From NCBI GenBank assembly GCA_037013495.1, contig CM072801.1, positions 18,095,501 through 18,159,500 of the forward strand: a stretch of DNA of 64,000 nucleotides, in the 5' to 3' direction. Of this stretch, positions 1-10,930 are shown in pieces. Each line of letters begins with the position of its first letter. Positions within the stretch are counted from its first letter, which is position 1. Under the pieces are notes generated by a model. That model was given only the letters and a program-made list of their open reading frames with translations. It was not told the origin of the DNA and did no database searches. Both the position numbers and the translations under genes were made by a program. This DNA comes from Hippophae tibetana. Taxonomy: Eukaryota; Streptophyta; Magnoliopsida; Rosales; Elaeagnaceae.

Positions 1-1200
1 TTGATAGTTACTGTGTAGTGTGTGCAATTAAAAATAGGAAAATTAGATATTTTAGAATTTATAAGAAAAGAAAATTACTCAACTTAAAATTAAATTTTTA
101 AACTGAATTAATTTAAATTTAAATTTAAACAAGTTTAATAGATAAAAACTTAACTTAAAAATATTGAATTGAATGATATTTAATATTAAAATTTTAAATT
201 ATGATTTTTTAAAAAAAATATATAATATGTACATAAAATATATTATTTTTATAATTATAAATTTTATGAGTTATAAATATATATTCATTTTAAAATTATT
301 ATTTCATCATGAATTGAATTTTAATACCAAAAATATATTTATTATAAATTTATGATAAATAATAAGTGATATTACATAATATTATTAATAAATATAATTC
401 AATTTATATAATTTTTTTTAAATAAAAAATTATTATATGAATTATAATTATAATATAGTTATGATACATAAAATTATTATTTTTAATATCCTTCATCCAC
501 GTTGTTTTGTCTAGCCAAGTTTAACAACCTATAATTCCTCCGTATACATTAGAAACTTCGGTAGGACAACATTTTTCAAGTTGGAATTATAGCATTTGGC
601 GGAAGAAAGTACAATATTAGTAGGCACTGTGGATTGTTTAGTTTATAATCATTATTCATTATTATGAAAGTATTATTAATAAATAAAATTTAAAATTAAT
701 GTAATTTAAAAAAAACAAATATCTAATAAAAGATAAAGATAAAAAATAATTAGGTCAAAATTATATTTCAGAAAGAAATAATGAATAAAATATATAAATA
801 CAAAATAATAATTTAAAAATATTATATATTATAATAATTTAAAATATATTATAAATATTAAATTTAAGTTATTAAAATATATAAAAATAAATAAATTATT
901 TATTAATAGTGTGTCTATTTACATGCACATGCTAATTCTTTCACATAATTTAAATTTAGGAATATTTTTTATAATATATAGAAAAATCTATTTTATACAT
1001 GCCAATATGCATATATTTTATTGTACATATATAATGTTAGTGCCATTTTTGTTAACAATAATAATTGGATATGTCTCTACTTTCTGTCTACATGAAAATA
1101 AAGAACATAAAGTTAGGACTTTAGACTACTAAAGAATGTGGTGACCTTTGATGTTTAAATAAGTTTAAGTAAGGAAACTAGTGTGTCTCCTCTTGTTGGA
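1..1200. other. AT-rich gene-free DNA
   Basis: Very AT-rich sequence with many short poly-A and poly-T runs. The open frames here are short and of biased composition (Ile, Phe, Tyr, Asn), as expected from AT-rich noncoding DNA. I see no gene, RNA gene or element boundary. Confidence 0.6.
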
Positions 1201-3424
1201 GAGAGATGTTAAAATATATCTAGAGAGAGTTTAGATCTTAATATATGCACTTATGAGAAGAAGCTATGTTTTAATGTTAAATTGTGGTGATAATTTATAT
1301 GAGAATATACATGGTGATGACTCTTACCCATTGTGATAGACATTTTTAAATGTCAGAATTTTATCAGTTTAATTATCTCATTATCGAATAATTAAGAATT
1401 TGAATGTCGATTGTTTATCATGTTAGATATTTAATTGATATTAATACTTATTTGACTGCGTAGGCCTACGAGTCAGCATATTGACTAGGATCTCTCATAT
1501 TACACTACATTACATAAATTATTTTAAATCCAATTCAGCCTCCTAAACTTTCTAAACCTAAGTATATCAGTTAGAAGGTCTATTTTGCTATTCCATCACT
1601 ATCTAGATTCTCTATTTTTAAAACCTTATTACTAGTGTCAAGTCTACTCATACATGGTCATTACTTGCTTATATAACCAACTTCTTATTTTTCCTAGACA
1701 CTCAAAATGTGCGTAATAATGTCCTGTTTTCGATAATTTTTACAAATTCTCAATCAATCTCCCAATTAGGGAGTTATGTCGACGTCAAAAACACTATTCA
1801 AAGAGTTCAATTTCCCATTATTTGAGGGAAGACATAGATCCAAATGTGTGAGCTTTTAAGCCTATGGGCTATCCAATAGCCTAGAACCTTTGGATGGGTT
1901 CCTTGTAGAAATTGTAGGATTTTTATTTTCCTGCTATCCAAACACCTTGTACCCTACTATACTTAGACTCATCCTTTCCTACGCACGTAGTGATGAAAGA
2001 TGGGGTGATTGATGGGTAGGATCAGACTTAACCGTCATGGGGACAAGCAAGCATGAGTCATGATAGGTCTTATGAGTTGATCGTCAAGTGGAGGACCAAC
2101 AGAGGACTGAGCGACCCATGTCTAGCTGGCCATAGGTTGTTCGACCATGGAAAGTTTGGCTATGAGGCGTCCAACCATGGTCTAACTACCCATAGTGTGT
2201 CCAACCATGGCTTGTCCTACCATAGTCTAACCATTCATGGAGTTTCCGGCTATGGTTCGACTGGACACCATAGTGGCAACTCGGGTCCACTTAGTGGTTT
2301 TTGAGTGTGTGTTAAGTCGGGCAATGGTATTGGATCATTCTGACAATGTAACTCTATCCGTGAAGATTGTTTGGATTCTCTATTCACCATGAATCGAGTC
2401 TTCTAGAGATTGAGACTTAGATTTTATCCCAACTGATATTCCTAAGTACCAATTGGGTCCTGATGAAGAAGACCTCACTTTTTTGTGAACAAGGTCTATT
2501 TTTAGATGAAAAATCCTTTATTGGATAAAGTTGGAGAGATATTTAATATATTGGAATAAATAAAGTTAATATCTTTAGTTCCGGGTATGAGTTGGGGTGA
2601 TTACATTTTGGGTATGGTAACTTTATCTACAAATTATCTCTTTGTTGAACTGAGATTGCTTTTTTCGCCTATAGTGCGATAGTTTCTAGCATATGTTTGC
2701 ACTACACAATCCCAATTTTCCCCAACTATCCTAGATACTATTATCTTGTTGGGTGCTCTTGAAGGAATACAAGTATGAATTGACCATGGAAGAGTTTACT
2801 TACTACTATTTTTCATAGCATTAAGGTGGCAATCGTGGTTCGTTTTGTCTTAGACCCTCTTTGCCAACTTTGTTTTGATTGAGAATCTCCTAAACATCAA
2901 TATAGGGTGGTAGGATTTACACTTTATGATGGATGGAGACTTTGACTTAGATCTCTCGGGGGTCCTTTCCACGTTCATTCAATATGAAAGGAATGGTAAG
3001 GCACTTTAAGACTAAGCCTTACTATGGTATGCTTTATTTGTTTCTTCCTTTTGTTTACAGTTTATTGGTTATAAGGTCATTCTTCCAAGAAGTATATGGA
3101 GTTTATCACTTATCTCTATGGTACATCAGTTCATTGGTTATAAGGTCATTCTTCCAAGAAGTATATGGAGTTTATCACTTATCTCTATGGTACATCTGTG
3201 AAGGGGGGACACAATGATAGACTCATACTTTTAGATCAGATCGCTTATTGGAATTTGGACCCTATAATAGCTTAGTCAAATAGTGGTGATCCTTTAGATT
3301 CTGATGGTGAGTATTGGCATTTTTTCTTTACTTTTAGTGTTTTATTTTGAACACTTGTTTGATAATTATGTTCTTTTTACAGGTATAACTTCTGATCTTT
3401 CCGTTGATAGAAAAACAATGAGTA
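1200..3424. repeat. Left part of a decayed dispersed repeat
   Basis: Base composition rises here compared with the flanking AT-rich DNA, and the stretch reads like long-dead coding DNA with stops in every frame. At 2053-2304 an 83-residue frame is rich in a recurring Asn-His-Gly unit because the CCATGG/CCATAG core recurs in the DNA. The repeat appears to continue at 10435-10930, because the gypsy element between them carries a perfect 5-bp target duplication. The right half still has a heptad-like charged stretch on the plus strand. It may be a gag-like or transposase-like protein of a large decayed plant element; the family is not identified. Confidence 0.4.
3064..3196 (+). repeat. 69-bp tandem duplication
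   Basis: The 64 bases at 3064-3127 recur at 3133-3196 with a period of 69 bp and no mismatch that I can see. Since 69 is a multiple of three, the duplication is in frame within a 77-codon open frame (2984-3217), giving a 23-residue repeat. The perfect identity means the duplication is recent, although the surrounding repeat is old. Confidence 0.9.
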
Positions 3425-3429
3425 TGATA
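3425..3429. repeat. Target site duplication, left copy (TGATA)
   Basis: TGATA directly precedes the left LTR and recurs directly after the right LTR at 10430-10434. A 5-bp duplication is usual for Ty3/gypsy integration, so both outer boundaries are fixed to the base. Confidence 0.93.
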
Positions 3430-4191
3430 TGATAAGAACCAAGGGTTTAAAACCTAGCTAATTTCAGATTATATAGCAAAGGGTTTCTCCACAAATCAAT
3501 GGATATTACTCACCATTTTTCTGAGGAGAAAAGACGCCACAAGGAGCTACTAATTTCTTGATAAGTCTAGCATAAATGACACCCTAACAAGTATGAATAT
3601 TACTCACCACAAATGCTTGGATGCTAAACAACGCCGCAAAGGTTGCCAATCCCTTGATAAGTTGCTTGAAGAGAAACAAAGAGCTAGAATGAGCTCTCAA
3701 ATGATCTGAATATTCAAACTTCATTCAAAATTTTGTTTTACAACAGCTGAGCTGCTCTTAAAAGGATACAAACCAACCCTAAGCTATAATACATCATAGC
3801 CCTTGATCTCATCCAAGGGTTGAAAATAAACACAGCCAAAAAGCAGAAAATGTAGCAGAAAACATTGACCAAAAAACATGGAAAAATTGGGGCAACTGAC
3901 CACAAAGCAATCCCATAAAGTATTACATCTTAACCCTTGATTTCATCCAATGGCTGAAAAGAGAGCTGCCCAAAATCAGTCCAAATGGCACAACAATGTG
4001 CCTAGTTTTATTTTGCCAATTTTGCCTCAATTTCCATCCTAGGATTGTCCCAATCCTTGCACTCCCAATTTAGGTCCCCTTGATTATGAATAACCTCTTG
4101 AATGATCCCATTTAAAGCCTTTTCGAGTTGTGCCTTCCTAGACCTTGTGATTGGTCCACTTGGAATTTGTAGAGCTCTATGATTCTCATCA
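3430..4191 (-). repeat. 3' LTR of the gypsy element (762 bp)
   Basis: Aligns with 9680-10429 along its whole length. By eye there are about 22 substitutions and one 12-bp block near 3850 present only here. Its terminal bases are TG...CA. The last about 60 codons of the polyprotein lie inside it (4008-4191). Confidence 0.95.
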
Positions 4192-5588
4192 TTCCCCCTC
4201 TCTTCAAGAGGATTCATCCTCGAATCATCACCTGCATAATCAAAAAGAGATAGATCAGAAACATTAAAAGAGGTACTAACATTATACTCACCAGGAAGAT
4301 TAATTTTGTAGGCATTGTCATTGATTCGCTCAATCACTTGAAAGGGTCCATCTCCCCGAGGTTGCAATTTGGACCGTCTTTTTTCAGGAAACTGTTCCTT
4401 TCTCATATGCACCCAAACCCAATCACCAGGCTCAAAAATGACTCTTTGCCTCCCTTTGTTGGCTCTGTAAGCATAATCCTTATTTCTCTTCTCAATTTGC
4501 TCATGAATGCGTTCATGGAGCTTCTTCACCGTTTCAGCCTTCCTTGCACCATCTAAGTTAGTTTTCTCTGAAATAGGAATAGGTAATAAGTCCAAAGGAG
4601 TTAGTAGATTGAAACCATAAACAATTTCAAATGGAGAATGATCAGTAGTTGAATGCACACTCCGGTTATAAGCAAATTCAACAAAAGGTAAACAATCCTC
4701 CCAATTTTTCAAATTCCTTTTTATTATCGCCCTAAGCAACGTGGACAGAGTCCTATTGACTACCTCAGTTTGCCCATCTGTTTGAGGGTGATAAGTAGTT
4801 GAAAACAAGAGTTTAGTGCCCATTTTAGCCCAAAGAGTTTTCCAAAAATAACTAAGGAATTTAACATCCCTATCAGACACAATGCTCCTAGGAACTCCAT
4901 GAAGCCTAACAACCTCCCTAAAGAACAACTCTGCTACATTAGTGGCATCATCGGTTTTATGACATGCTATAAAGTGTGTCATTTTAGAAAACCTATCTAC
5001 AACCACAAAAATGGAGTCTCTACCTTTCTTAGACCTAGGTAACCCTAAAACAAAATCCATGGAAATATCTACCCAAGGTGTGCTTGGTACGGGCAAGGGA
5101 GTATATAGTCCTTGTGGTAGGACTTTGGATTTGGCTTGCTTACAAGTGATGCATCTAGAACATATTCTCCCTACATCCTTCCTTATTGTTGGCCAATAAA
5201 AATGCTCACGCAAAACATCTAAAGTCTTCTTAATTCTAAAATGCCCCATTAATCCCCCCCCCCTCCTATGGGCCTTCTTAATTAACAACTCACGCATGGA
5301 ACATTTGGGTATACACAGTTGATTTTCTTTAAATAAATACCCATCTAATTTATAAAACTTTTCAAAGGAAGTTTTTTCACATGCATGGTAAATAGCAGAA
5401 AAGTCATCATAATTAGCATACATTTCCTTAACATATTCAAATCCTAGCAATCTAGCATTTAAAGTTGAGAGTAAGGCATACCTCCGTGATAAAGCATCGG
5501 CTACAACATTCTCCTTACCTCTCTTATATTGAACAATATAAGGAAAAGTTTCAATGAATTCCATCCATCTAGCATGCCTCCTATTCAA
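4008..5588 (-). pseudogene. Integrase region of the gypsy pol polyprotein
   Basis: Open for 526 codons, in the same frame as the RNase H upstream. It starts within the RNase H/integrase linker. An HHCC-type zinc finger (H107, H116, C143, C146) has a His-His spacing of eight residues, slightly wide for the family because of two extra Arg. The integrase core has the catalytic triad D178, D239 and E275, with the usual Thr-Thr-Tyr-His-Pro-Gln context before the Glu. A GPF-type C-terminal domain follows near residue 410. The last 60 residues are encoded in the 3' LTR; they carry a Gly-Pro-Ile-Thr-Arg motif and a charged tail. No lesion lies in this part, but two upstream stops separate it from RT, so it is classed as part of a broken gene. 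Confidence 0.9.
4192..4207 (-). other. Polypurine tract of the gypsy element
   Basis: On the minus strand the bases next to the 3' LTR are a purine run (GAAGAGAGGGGGAA), the usual primer site for plus-strand DNA synthesis. It lies inside the open polyprotein frame, so it is also translated. Confidence 0.85.
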
Positions 5589-6967
5589 TTTACCTTGGCG
5601 CTTTAGATGTTTTAGAGATTCATGATCGGTATGGATGACAAATTCTCTTGGCCAAAGGTAATGTTACCATGTCTCTAGGGTCCTAACCAAGGCATATAGC
5701 TCCTTGTCATACGTTGGATAATTAAGGGCTGCTCCATGAAGTTTCTCGCTGAAATAAGCAATAGGTCGCCGTTCCTACATCAAAACAGCTCCTATACCTA
5801 TTCCTGATGCATCACACTCAACTTCAAAGGTTTTAGTAAAATCAGGTAAAGATAAAACAGGTGCAGAACATAAACTATCCTTCAATGCTTTAAAGGCTCT
5901 CTCCTGATTCTCACCCCATTTGAAACCAACAGATTTTTTAATGACCTCGGTTAGAGGTGCAACTAGTGTACTAAAATCTTTGACAAACCTTCGATAAAAA
6001 CTAGCTAAGCCATGAAAACTTCTAACCTCGGTTACATATTTAGGTGTGAGCCATTCTCGAATAGCCTTAACTTTTTCCTCATCTACTTCTACCCCCTTAG
6101 AACTAACAACAAAACCAAGAAAAACTAACTTTTCCATGCAAAAAACACACTTTTTTAGGTTCGCATACAATTGTTCTTTTCTCAAAATTTCAAGCACATA
6201 CCTAAGATGTAAGACATGCTCTTCAAGATTTTTACTGTAAATGAGAATATCATCAAAATAGACAACAACAAATTTTCCAATAAATGCACGCAGAATATGA
6301 TTCATAAGCCTCATAAAAGTGCTAGGTGCATTTATTAGACCAAAGGGCATGACTAACCACTCATACAATCCATGTTTAGTTTTAAAAGCGGTTTTCCATT
6401 CATCACCCTCTCTCATCCTAATTTGATGGTATCCACTTCTCAAATCAATTTTTGAAAAAATGCAAGAACCATGCAACTCATCTAACATGTCATCTAGTCT
6501 AGGAATAGGATGTCGATATTTTACCGTAATGTTGTTGATGGCTCGGCAATCAACACACATCCTGCTTGATCCATCCTTCTTGATCCATCCTTCTTGGGAA
6601 CGAGTAGCACGGGAACAACACATGGACTCAGGCTCTCTCTAACTTGACCTTTGATCAAGTACTCTTCAACCTGTCTTTGAATCTCCTTAGTTTCTTCGGG
6701 GTTGGTCCTATAGGCAGGTCGGTTTGGAAGAGAAGCCCCCGATATAAAGTCAATTTGATGCTCAATCCCCTTGATTGGTGGCACCCCATCTGGAATCTCT
6801 TCAGGGAACACGTCTTCAAATTCCTGCAAAAGAGAAATAGTGGTACTAGGCAAAGACTGGTTAAGATCGTTAATAGAAAAATTTGCCTCCTTGTACAAAA
6901 GTACAAGTATGGGTTGTTTTGAATAAAAAGCCCTCTTGACCTCACTTGCCTTAGCATAAAAATTCAC
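5589..6967 (-). pseudogene. Reverse transcriptase and RNase H of the gypsy pol, broken
   Basis: The first segment (6521-6967) holds the protease-RT linker and the start of RT. A 14-bp tandem duplication at 6568-6595 then shifts the frame; RT continues from about 6567. The catalytic YFDD box is at 6249-6260, inside a well-conserved palm region. The frame runs open to a TAG stop at 5775-5777 at the RT/RNase H junction, and a second stop (TAA) lies at 5664-5666 in RNase H. Both stops stand where relatives usually have Gln. After that it is open into integrase. RNase H has the expected Asp-Ala-Ser start (near 5810) and the downstream Thr-Asp-His-Glu context (near 5625). Confidence 0.9.
6568..6595 (-). 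repeat. 14-bp tandem duplication that breaks RT
   Basis: Two identical 14-bp copies (6568-6581 and 6582-6595) sit over the Pro-Lys-Lys-Asp-Gly box of RT. Fourteen is not a multiple of three, so the reading frame changes at this point. Confidence 0.9.
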
Positions 6968-6977
6968 ATTTTTTTCT

Positions 6978-8780
6978 CTAGTATTTTTCCATTCTCCTTT
7001 CCTTTTTCTTCACTATTTTTTTTCTTTCACTTTTTTTTTCTTTTTCATTCTTCTCTTTTTTTTCTTTTTCCCTAACCATCCTCAATTGATCTTCAAAGAC
7101 TTGCTTTGGTGAAAGGGGTACAAGTGTGATGTTTCTACCATTCTTCACAAACGAATACTTGTTTCTATATCCGTCATGTGTAACCCTCCTATCATATTGC
7201 CAAGGCCTACTTAGTAAGATGTGTCCAGCTTGCATGGGTACCACATCACACATCACCTCATCCTTGTACTTTCCAATGGAGAAGCTCACTAATACTTGCT
7301 TATTAACCTTCACTTCCCCACTATCATTTAACCATTGCAACTTGTAAGGCTTAGGGTGTTCAAACGTGGACAACCCTAATTTCTCAACTAAGGTAGTACT
7401 AGCCACATTGGTGCAACTTCCCCCATCTATGATAACACTACACACTTTGTTACTCACATGACATCTTGTGTGGAAGATGTTATCTCTTTGTTGTTCAAGG
7501 TCATCCTCCTTGACTTGAGTGCTCAAAGATCGCCTTATTACAAGTGCTTCCCCATCCACGGGTCCTATCTCCTCTTCACTAACTTCCCCTACAGATGGCA
7601 TCTCATCTTCTTCACTTTCATTATCGGTTCCAACTTCACCACTTGCTAAGGTGATCATTACCTTCTTATTGGGACATTGAGAGGCTATATGACCATTACC
7701 AAGACACCGAAAACACCTTAAGTCACGATTACGAATTGGGGTGTCGATTTTACCTTTGTCCTTGCTAGCCCCCATCTCTTTGGCTTTGTAAGGCTCAAAT
7801 CTTGGTTTGGATGTAGCTATTTCATCTTTTTTCTCATTGGACTTCCAAGGACTAGTAAGGTTTGGTTTTTGAGTAATGGGACTAGACCTTAATGGTTGGG
7901 ATCGAAAACTCTGTTTCTTTAATTTCCTTGCCACCTTGATTGCCATATGGACCATGTCCTCCATCTCCATATAATGATGAAGTTCCACAATGTTGGCAAT
8001 GTCCGGATTCAACCCACTAAGAAACCTAGCCATGGTTGCCTCTCTATCTTCCTCAACATTAGCTCTTGCCATAGCCACTTCCATTTCCTTGTAGTACTCA
8101 TCAACACATTTATATCCTTGAGTCAATCTTTGTAAGCGTTGGTGTAACTCTCTATAGTAGTAGCTAGGCACAAACCTCTTTCTCATGATAGCCTTCATGT
8201 CCTCCCAATTATCTATGGGCCTTTCACGGTTTCTCCTCCTACTAATGACCAATTGATCCCACCAATTCAATGCATAGTCAGAAAACTCAATTACAACAAG
8301 TTTTACTTTTTTCTCCGTGGAGTAGTTGTGACATTCAAAAATATGTTCCACTTTCTTCTCTCACTCCAAATACAACTCTGGGTCATTCTTTCCTTGGAAT
8401 TGTGGTATCTTCATTTTTATACTACTTAGATCTCTATCAACTTCATCTTGAGCTCTAGGTGGGGGCCTCCACATACCTCCTCTACCATTTCTTCCACCTC
8501 TATTCTCATTTCTTCCTCCTCTAGGCATTCTTTCCCCTTCTTCCTCCAATTCTTCTTCCCAATCTTCTTCCTCTATATCATCCCCAACATGAGCTTGCCT
8601 ATTAACCCTCCTAACATTGGGTGGAGGTGTCCCTCGTTGTAAAGCTGCTATGGAATTTTCTTGCATTTCCAATCTTTCATTCATATCAACTACCAAGTTG
8701 TTCATCCTTTCAAATGATTATTGCAGCGCCCTCATCATGAACATCATATCCGGTCTTCCTTCGGGACTACTGTTTGACAT
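6978..8780 (-). pseudogene. Gag and aspartic protease of the gypsy element, broken
   Basis: The natural start is the ATG at 8778-8780. A TAA at codon 21 (8718-8720) and a TGA at 8361-8363 interrupt one otherwise continuous frame; both sit where a C-to-T or G-to-A change in a Gln or Trp codon would explain them. The order is an acidic and Arg/Gly-rich N-terminal segment, the retrotransposon gag domain (Trp-Trp-Asp-Gln-Leu near 8245), a CCHC zinc knuckle at 7674-7715 (C-X2-C-X4-H-X4-C), an acidic linker, then an aspartic protease with Asp-Gly-Gly-Ser near 7425 in place of the commoner Asp-Ser-Gly. The frame ends at 6978 in a Lys/Glu-rich tail. RT continues in another frame, so a base was probably gained or lost in the A-rich run at 6980-7070. 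Confidence 0.9.
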
Positions 8781-9665
8781 TTTTATTTCAATTCTACACA
8801 ACAATAGGTTAGTGTAATAAAATAGAACTAATGTAAATTCACAGAATACCTCACGTGTTTAGCGCTCGGATTGATCGTTCAAACCCTCTTAGTTCCTAAT
8901 CAAAGCAACCAAATCCAGGAATTCCAACCAATTTGTAGAATTATCAAACACCCAAAAAACAAATAGTTCACAATATCCCACTTGTTAAAGCACAAAGGAA
9001 ACTAACTCAAAGTGTTTAGAGGAGTAAGCACAAGAAAAAGCAATAGAACAACACGATTGGAAAAACAACAATTTCCCCAAAGGAACTAAGCACACAATGG
9101 AATATTTATAATCAAAGTGTAAAATCCTTGAAACTATGAGTTCTAATACTCACTAGAAATTAGCAATTGCAATTTGGCCAATCTGTTTTTTTCTGTTTTT
9201 TTTTTCGAATTAATTTTGGCCACTCTTTTTTTTTCTTTTCTTTTTGGGACAATTATGCTAATAACTCTAGATTAAATCAATACAATACTTTCAATATGAG
9301 TTTCAGTAATGTTTAAGATTGGTAAAATAGCACATAAATTACGACACAAAGGGAAAATGAAATTTCTGCAGGAACTACCACAGAAATACTAGAAAACAAC
9401 CAAAAACTGCATAATATTTCAGATTTTGTAGAATAAGCAAGGAAAAGTACAGAATAGATTCAGTAATAGCAGAATTTGCAAGGAAAATGCAGAAAAACGT
9501 GGAAACAAAGAAGAGCAATATTTTTAGGGTATGGAGAATAAATTTCAACAAGAACACAGCAGAATGATATTTATTTTTTCGTTTTTTTTTTGTATCAGAA
9601 ATACAACAAGAACACAAGAACAAGAACAAATATAAAGGATAAGAATCTGAAAATTAGCACCAAAA
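8781..9665 (-). other. Untranslated leader of the gypsy element
   Basis: About 885 bp between PBS and gag start. It has no conserved frame; an 84-codon frame at 9375-9629 is hydrophobic and low in complexity and I do not regard it as a gene. The region contains long T-rich and A-rich runs near 9185-9250 and 9575-9595. Confidence 0.6.
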
Positions 9666-9677
9666 GCTCTGATACCA
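9666..9677 (-). other. Primer binding site, initiator tRNA-Met type
   Basis: Read on the minus strand this is TGGTATCAGAGC, the standard match to the 3' end of plant initiator tRNA-Met, two bases inside the 5' LTR end. Confidence 0.93.
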
Positions 9678-9679
9678 AA

Positions 9680-10429
9680 TGATAAGAACCAAGGGTTTAA
9701 GACCTAACTAATTTCAGATTATATAGCAAAGGGTTTCTCCACAAATCAATGGATATTACTCACCATTTTTCTGAGGAGAAAAGACGCCACAAGGAACTGC
9801 TAATTCCTTGATAAGTCTAGCATAAATGACACCCTAACAAGTATGGATATTACTCACCACAAATGCTTGGATGCTAAACAACACCACAAAGGTTGCCAAT
9901 CCCTTGATAAGTTGCTTGAAGAGAAACAAAGAGCTAGAATGAGCTCTCAAATGATCTGAATATTCAAACTTCATTCAAAATTTTGTTTTACAGTAGCTGA
10001 GCTGCTCTTAAAAGGATACAAACCAATCCTAAGCTATAATACATCATAGCCCTTGATCTCATCCAAGGGTTGAAAATAAACACAGCCAAAAAGCAGAAAA
10101 CATTGACCAAAAAACATGGAAAAATTGGGGCAGCTGACCACAAAGCAATCCCATAAAATATTACATCTTAACCCTTGATTTCATCCAAGGGCTGAAAAGA
10201 GAGCTGCCCAAAATCAGTCCAAATGGCACAACAATGTGCCTAGTTTTATTTTGTCAATTTTGCCCTAATTTCCATCCTAGGATTGTTCCAATCCTTGCAC
10301 TCCCAATTTAGGTCCCCTTGATTATGAATGACCTCTTGAATGATCCCATTTAAAGCCTTTTCGAGTTGTGCCTTCCTAGATCTTGTGATTGGTCCACTTA
10401 GAATTTGTAGAGTTCTATGATTCTCATCA
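9680..10429 (-). repeat. 5' LTR of the gypsy element (750 bp)
   Basis: Partner of 3430-4191. It also holds a copy of the polyprotein tail (72-codon frame 10246-10464), which confirms that the C-terminal coding region is duplicated in both LTRs. Differences from the other LTR are almost all transitions. Confidence 0.95.
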
Positions 10430-10434
10430 TGATA
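10430..10434. repeat. Target site duplication, right copy (TGATA)
   Basis: Identical to 3425-3429. Confidence 0.93.
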
Positions 10435-10930
10435 GCTTTTAGATTTCTCAAGAAGTCTAGTCAAGGGGAAGCTCTTTTACAAACCAAGGTGGTTCATAGC
10501 CTAAAGGGTTAAGAAAGGAAAAGAGCTCTCACTTCTAGAGAAGTGAGAGTTATTAGAGAACCTCTTAGAAGAATGAGGTCCTACCCATCGAGGTTTCATT
10601 GATGCCATTGTAGGTAGTACAAGTTCACAACATGTGGATTTGAATATTCCTTCTATGACCTCACCTATACCCCACATTTTTTAGGCTTTATAGAATCTTC
10701 AAAAGTTGGGATTTTAAATTTGCATACAGTCTTGCACCAATGACTTTAAAACTTGCCTTAAATTTGAATTATGCTACTAAGGTTCACGTTGATTCGAAGG
10801 GTTAGTTGATGACCATAGAGAAGTAGCACTATAAGGTGATTGAAGTTTGAAATGTTGCTAAGCTTTCCCACTATAAGGCGGAGTGGGAGTTAGAAAAAGT
10901 TCAAGAGGCATATCGCATATCCCAACTGGC
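10435..10930 (+). repeat. Right part of the decayed dispersed repeat
   Basis: Continues the sequence that ends at 3424 once the gypsy element is set aside. Plus-strand translation across several stops gives a charged, coiled-coil-like stretch near 10850-10930. The family is not identified. The repeat ends against the host gene fragment near 10930; that junction is approximate. Confidence 0.4.

Larger units (their letters stand above)
3430..10429 (-). mobile_element. Full-length Ty3/gypsy retrotransposon, probably CRM-clade chromovirus
   Basis: About 7.0 kb, transcribed from the minus strand. In element order: 5' LTR (9680-10429), tRNA-iMet-type PBS (9666-9677), untranslated leader, gag with zinc knuckle and protease, reverse transcriptase/RNase H, integrase, PPT, 3' LTR (3430-4191). 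LTRs begin TG and end CA in element sense. The order protease-RT-RNase H-integrase is that of Ty3/gypsy. The polyprotein frame runs about 60 codons into the 3' LTR, a feature known from CRM-type centromeric chromoviruses, and no classical chromodomain is evident; the CRM assignment is an inference. The element cannot encode its own proteins: four nonsense codons and at least two frame changes are visible, so it could move only in trans. Confidence 0.93.

Noticed and set aside
2053..2304. 83-codon frame with an Asn-His-Gly repeat as a small secreted or repeat protein
   Set aside because: It follows from the recurring CCATGG/CCATAG DNA word within a decayed repeat and has no domain or conserved start context.
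9375..9629. 84-codon hydrophobic frame in the gypsy leader
   Set aside because: Low-complexity Phe/Leu/Ile composition from a T-rich tract; not conserved in position as a gypsy gene.
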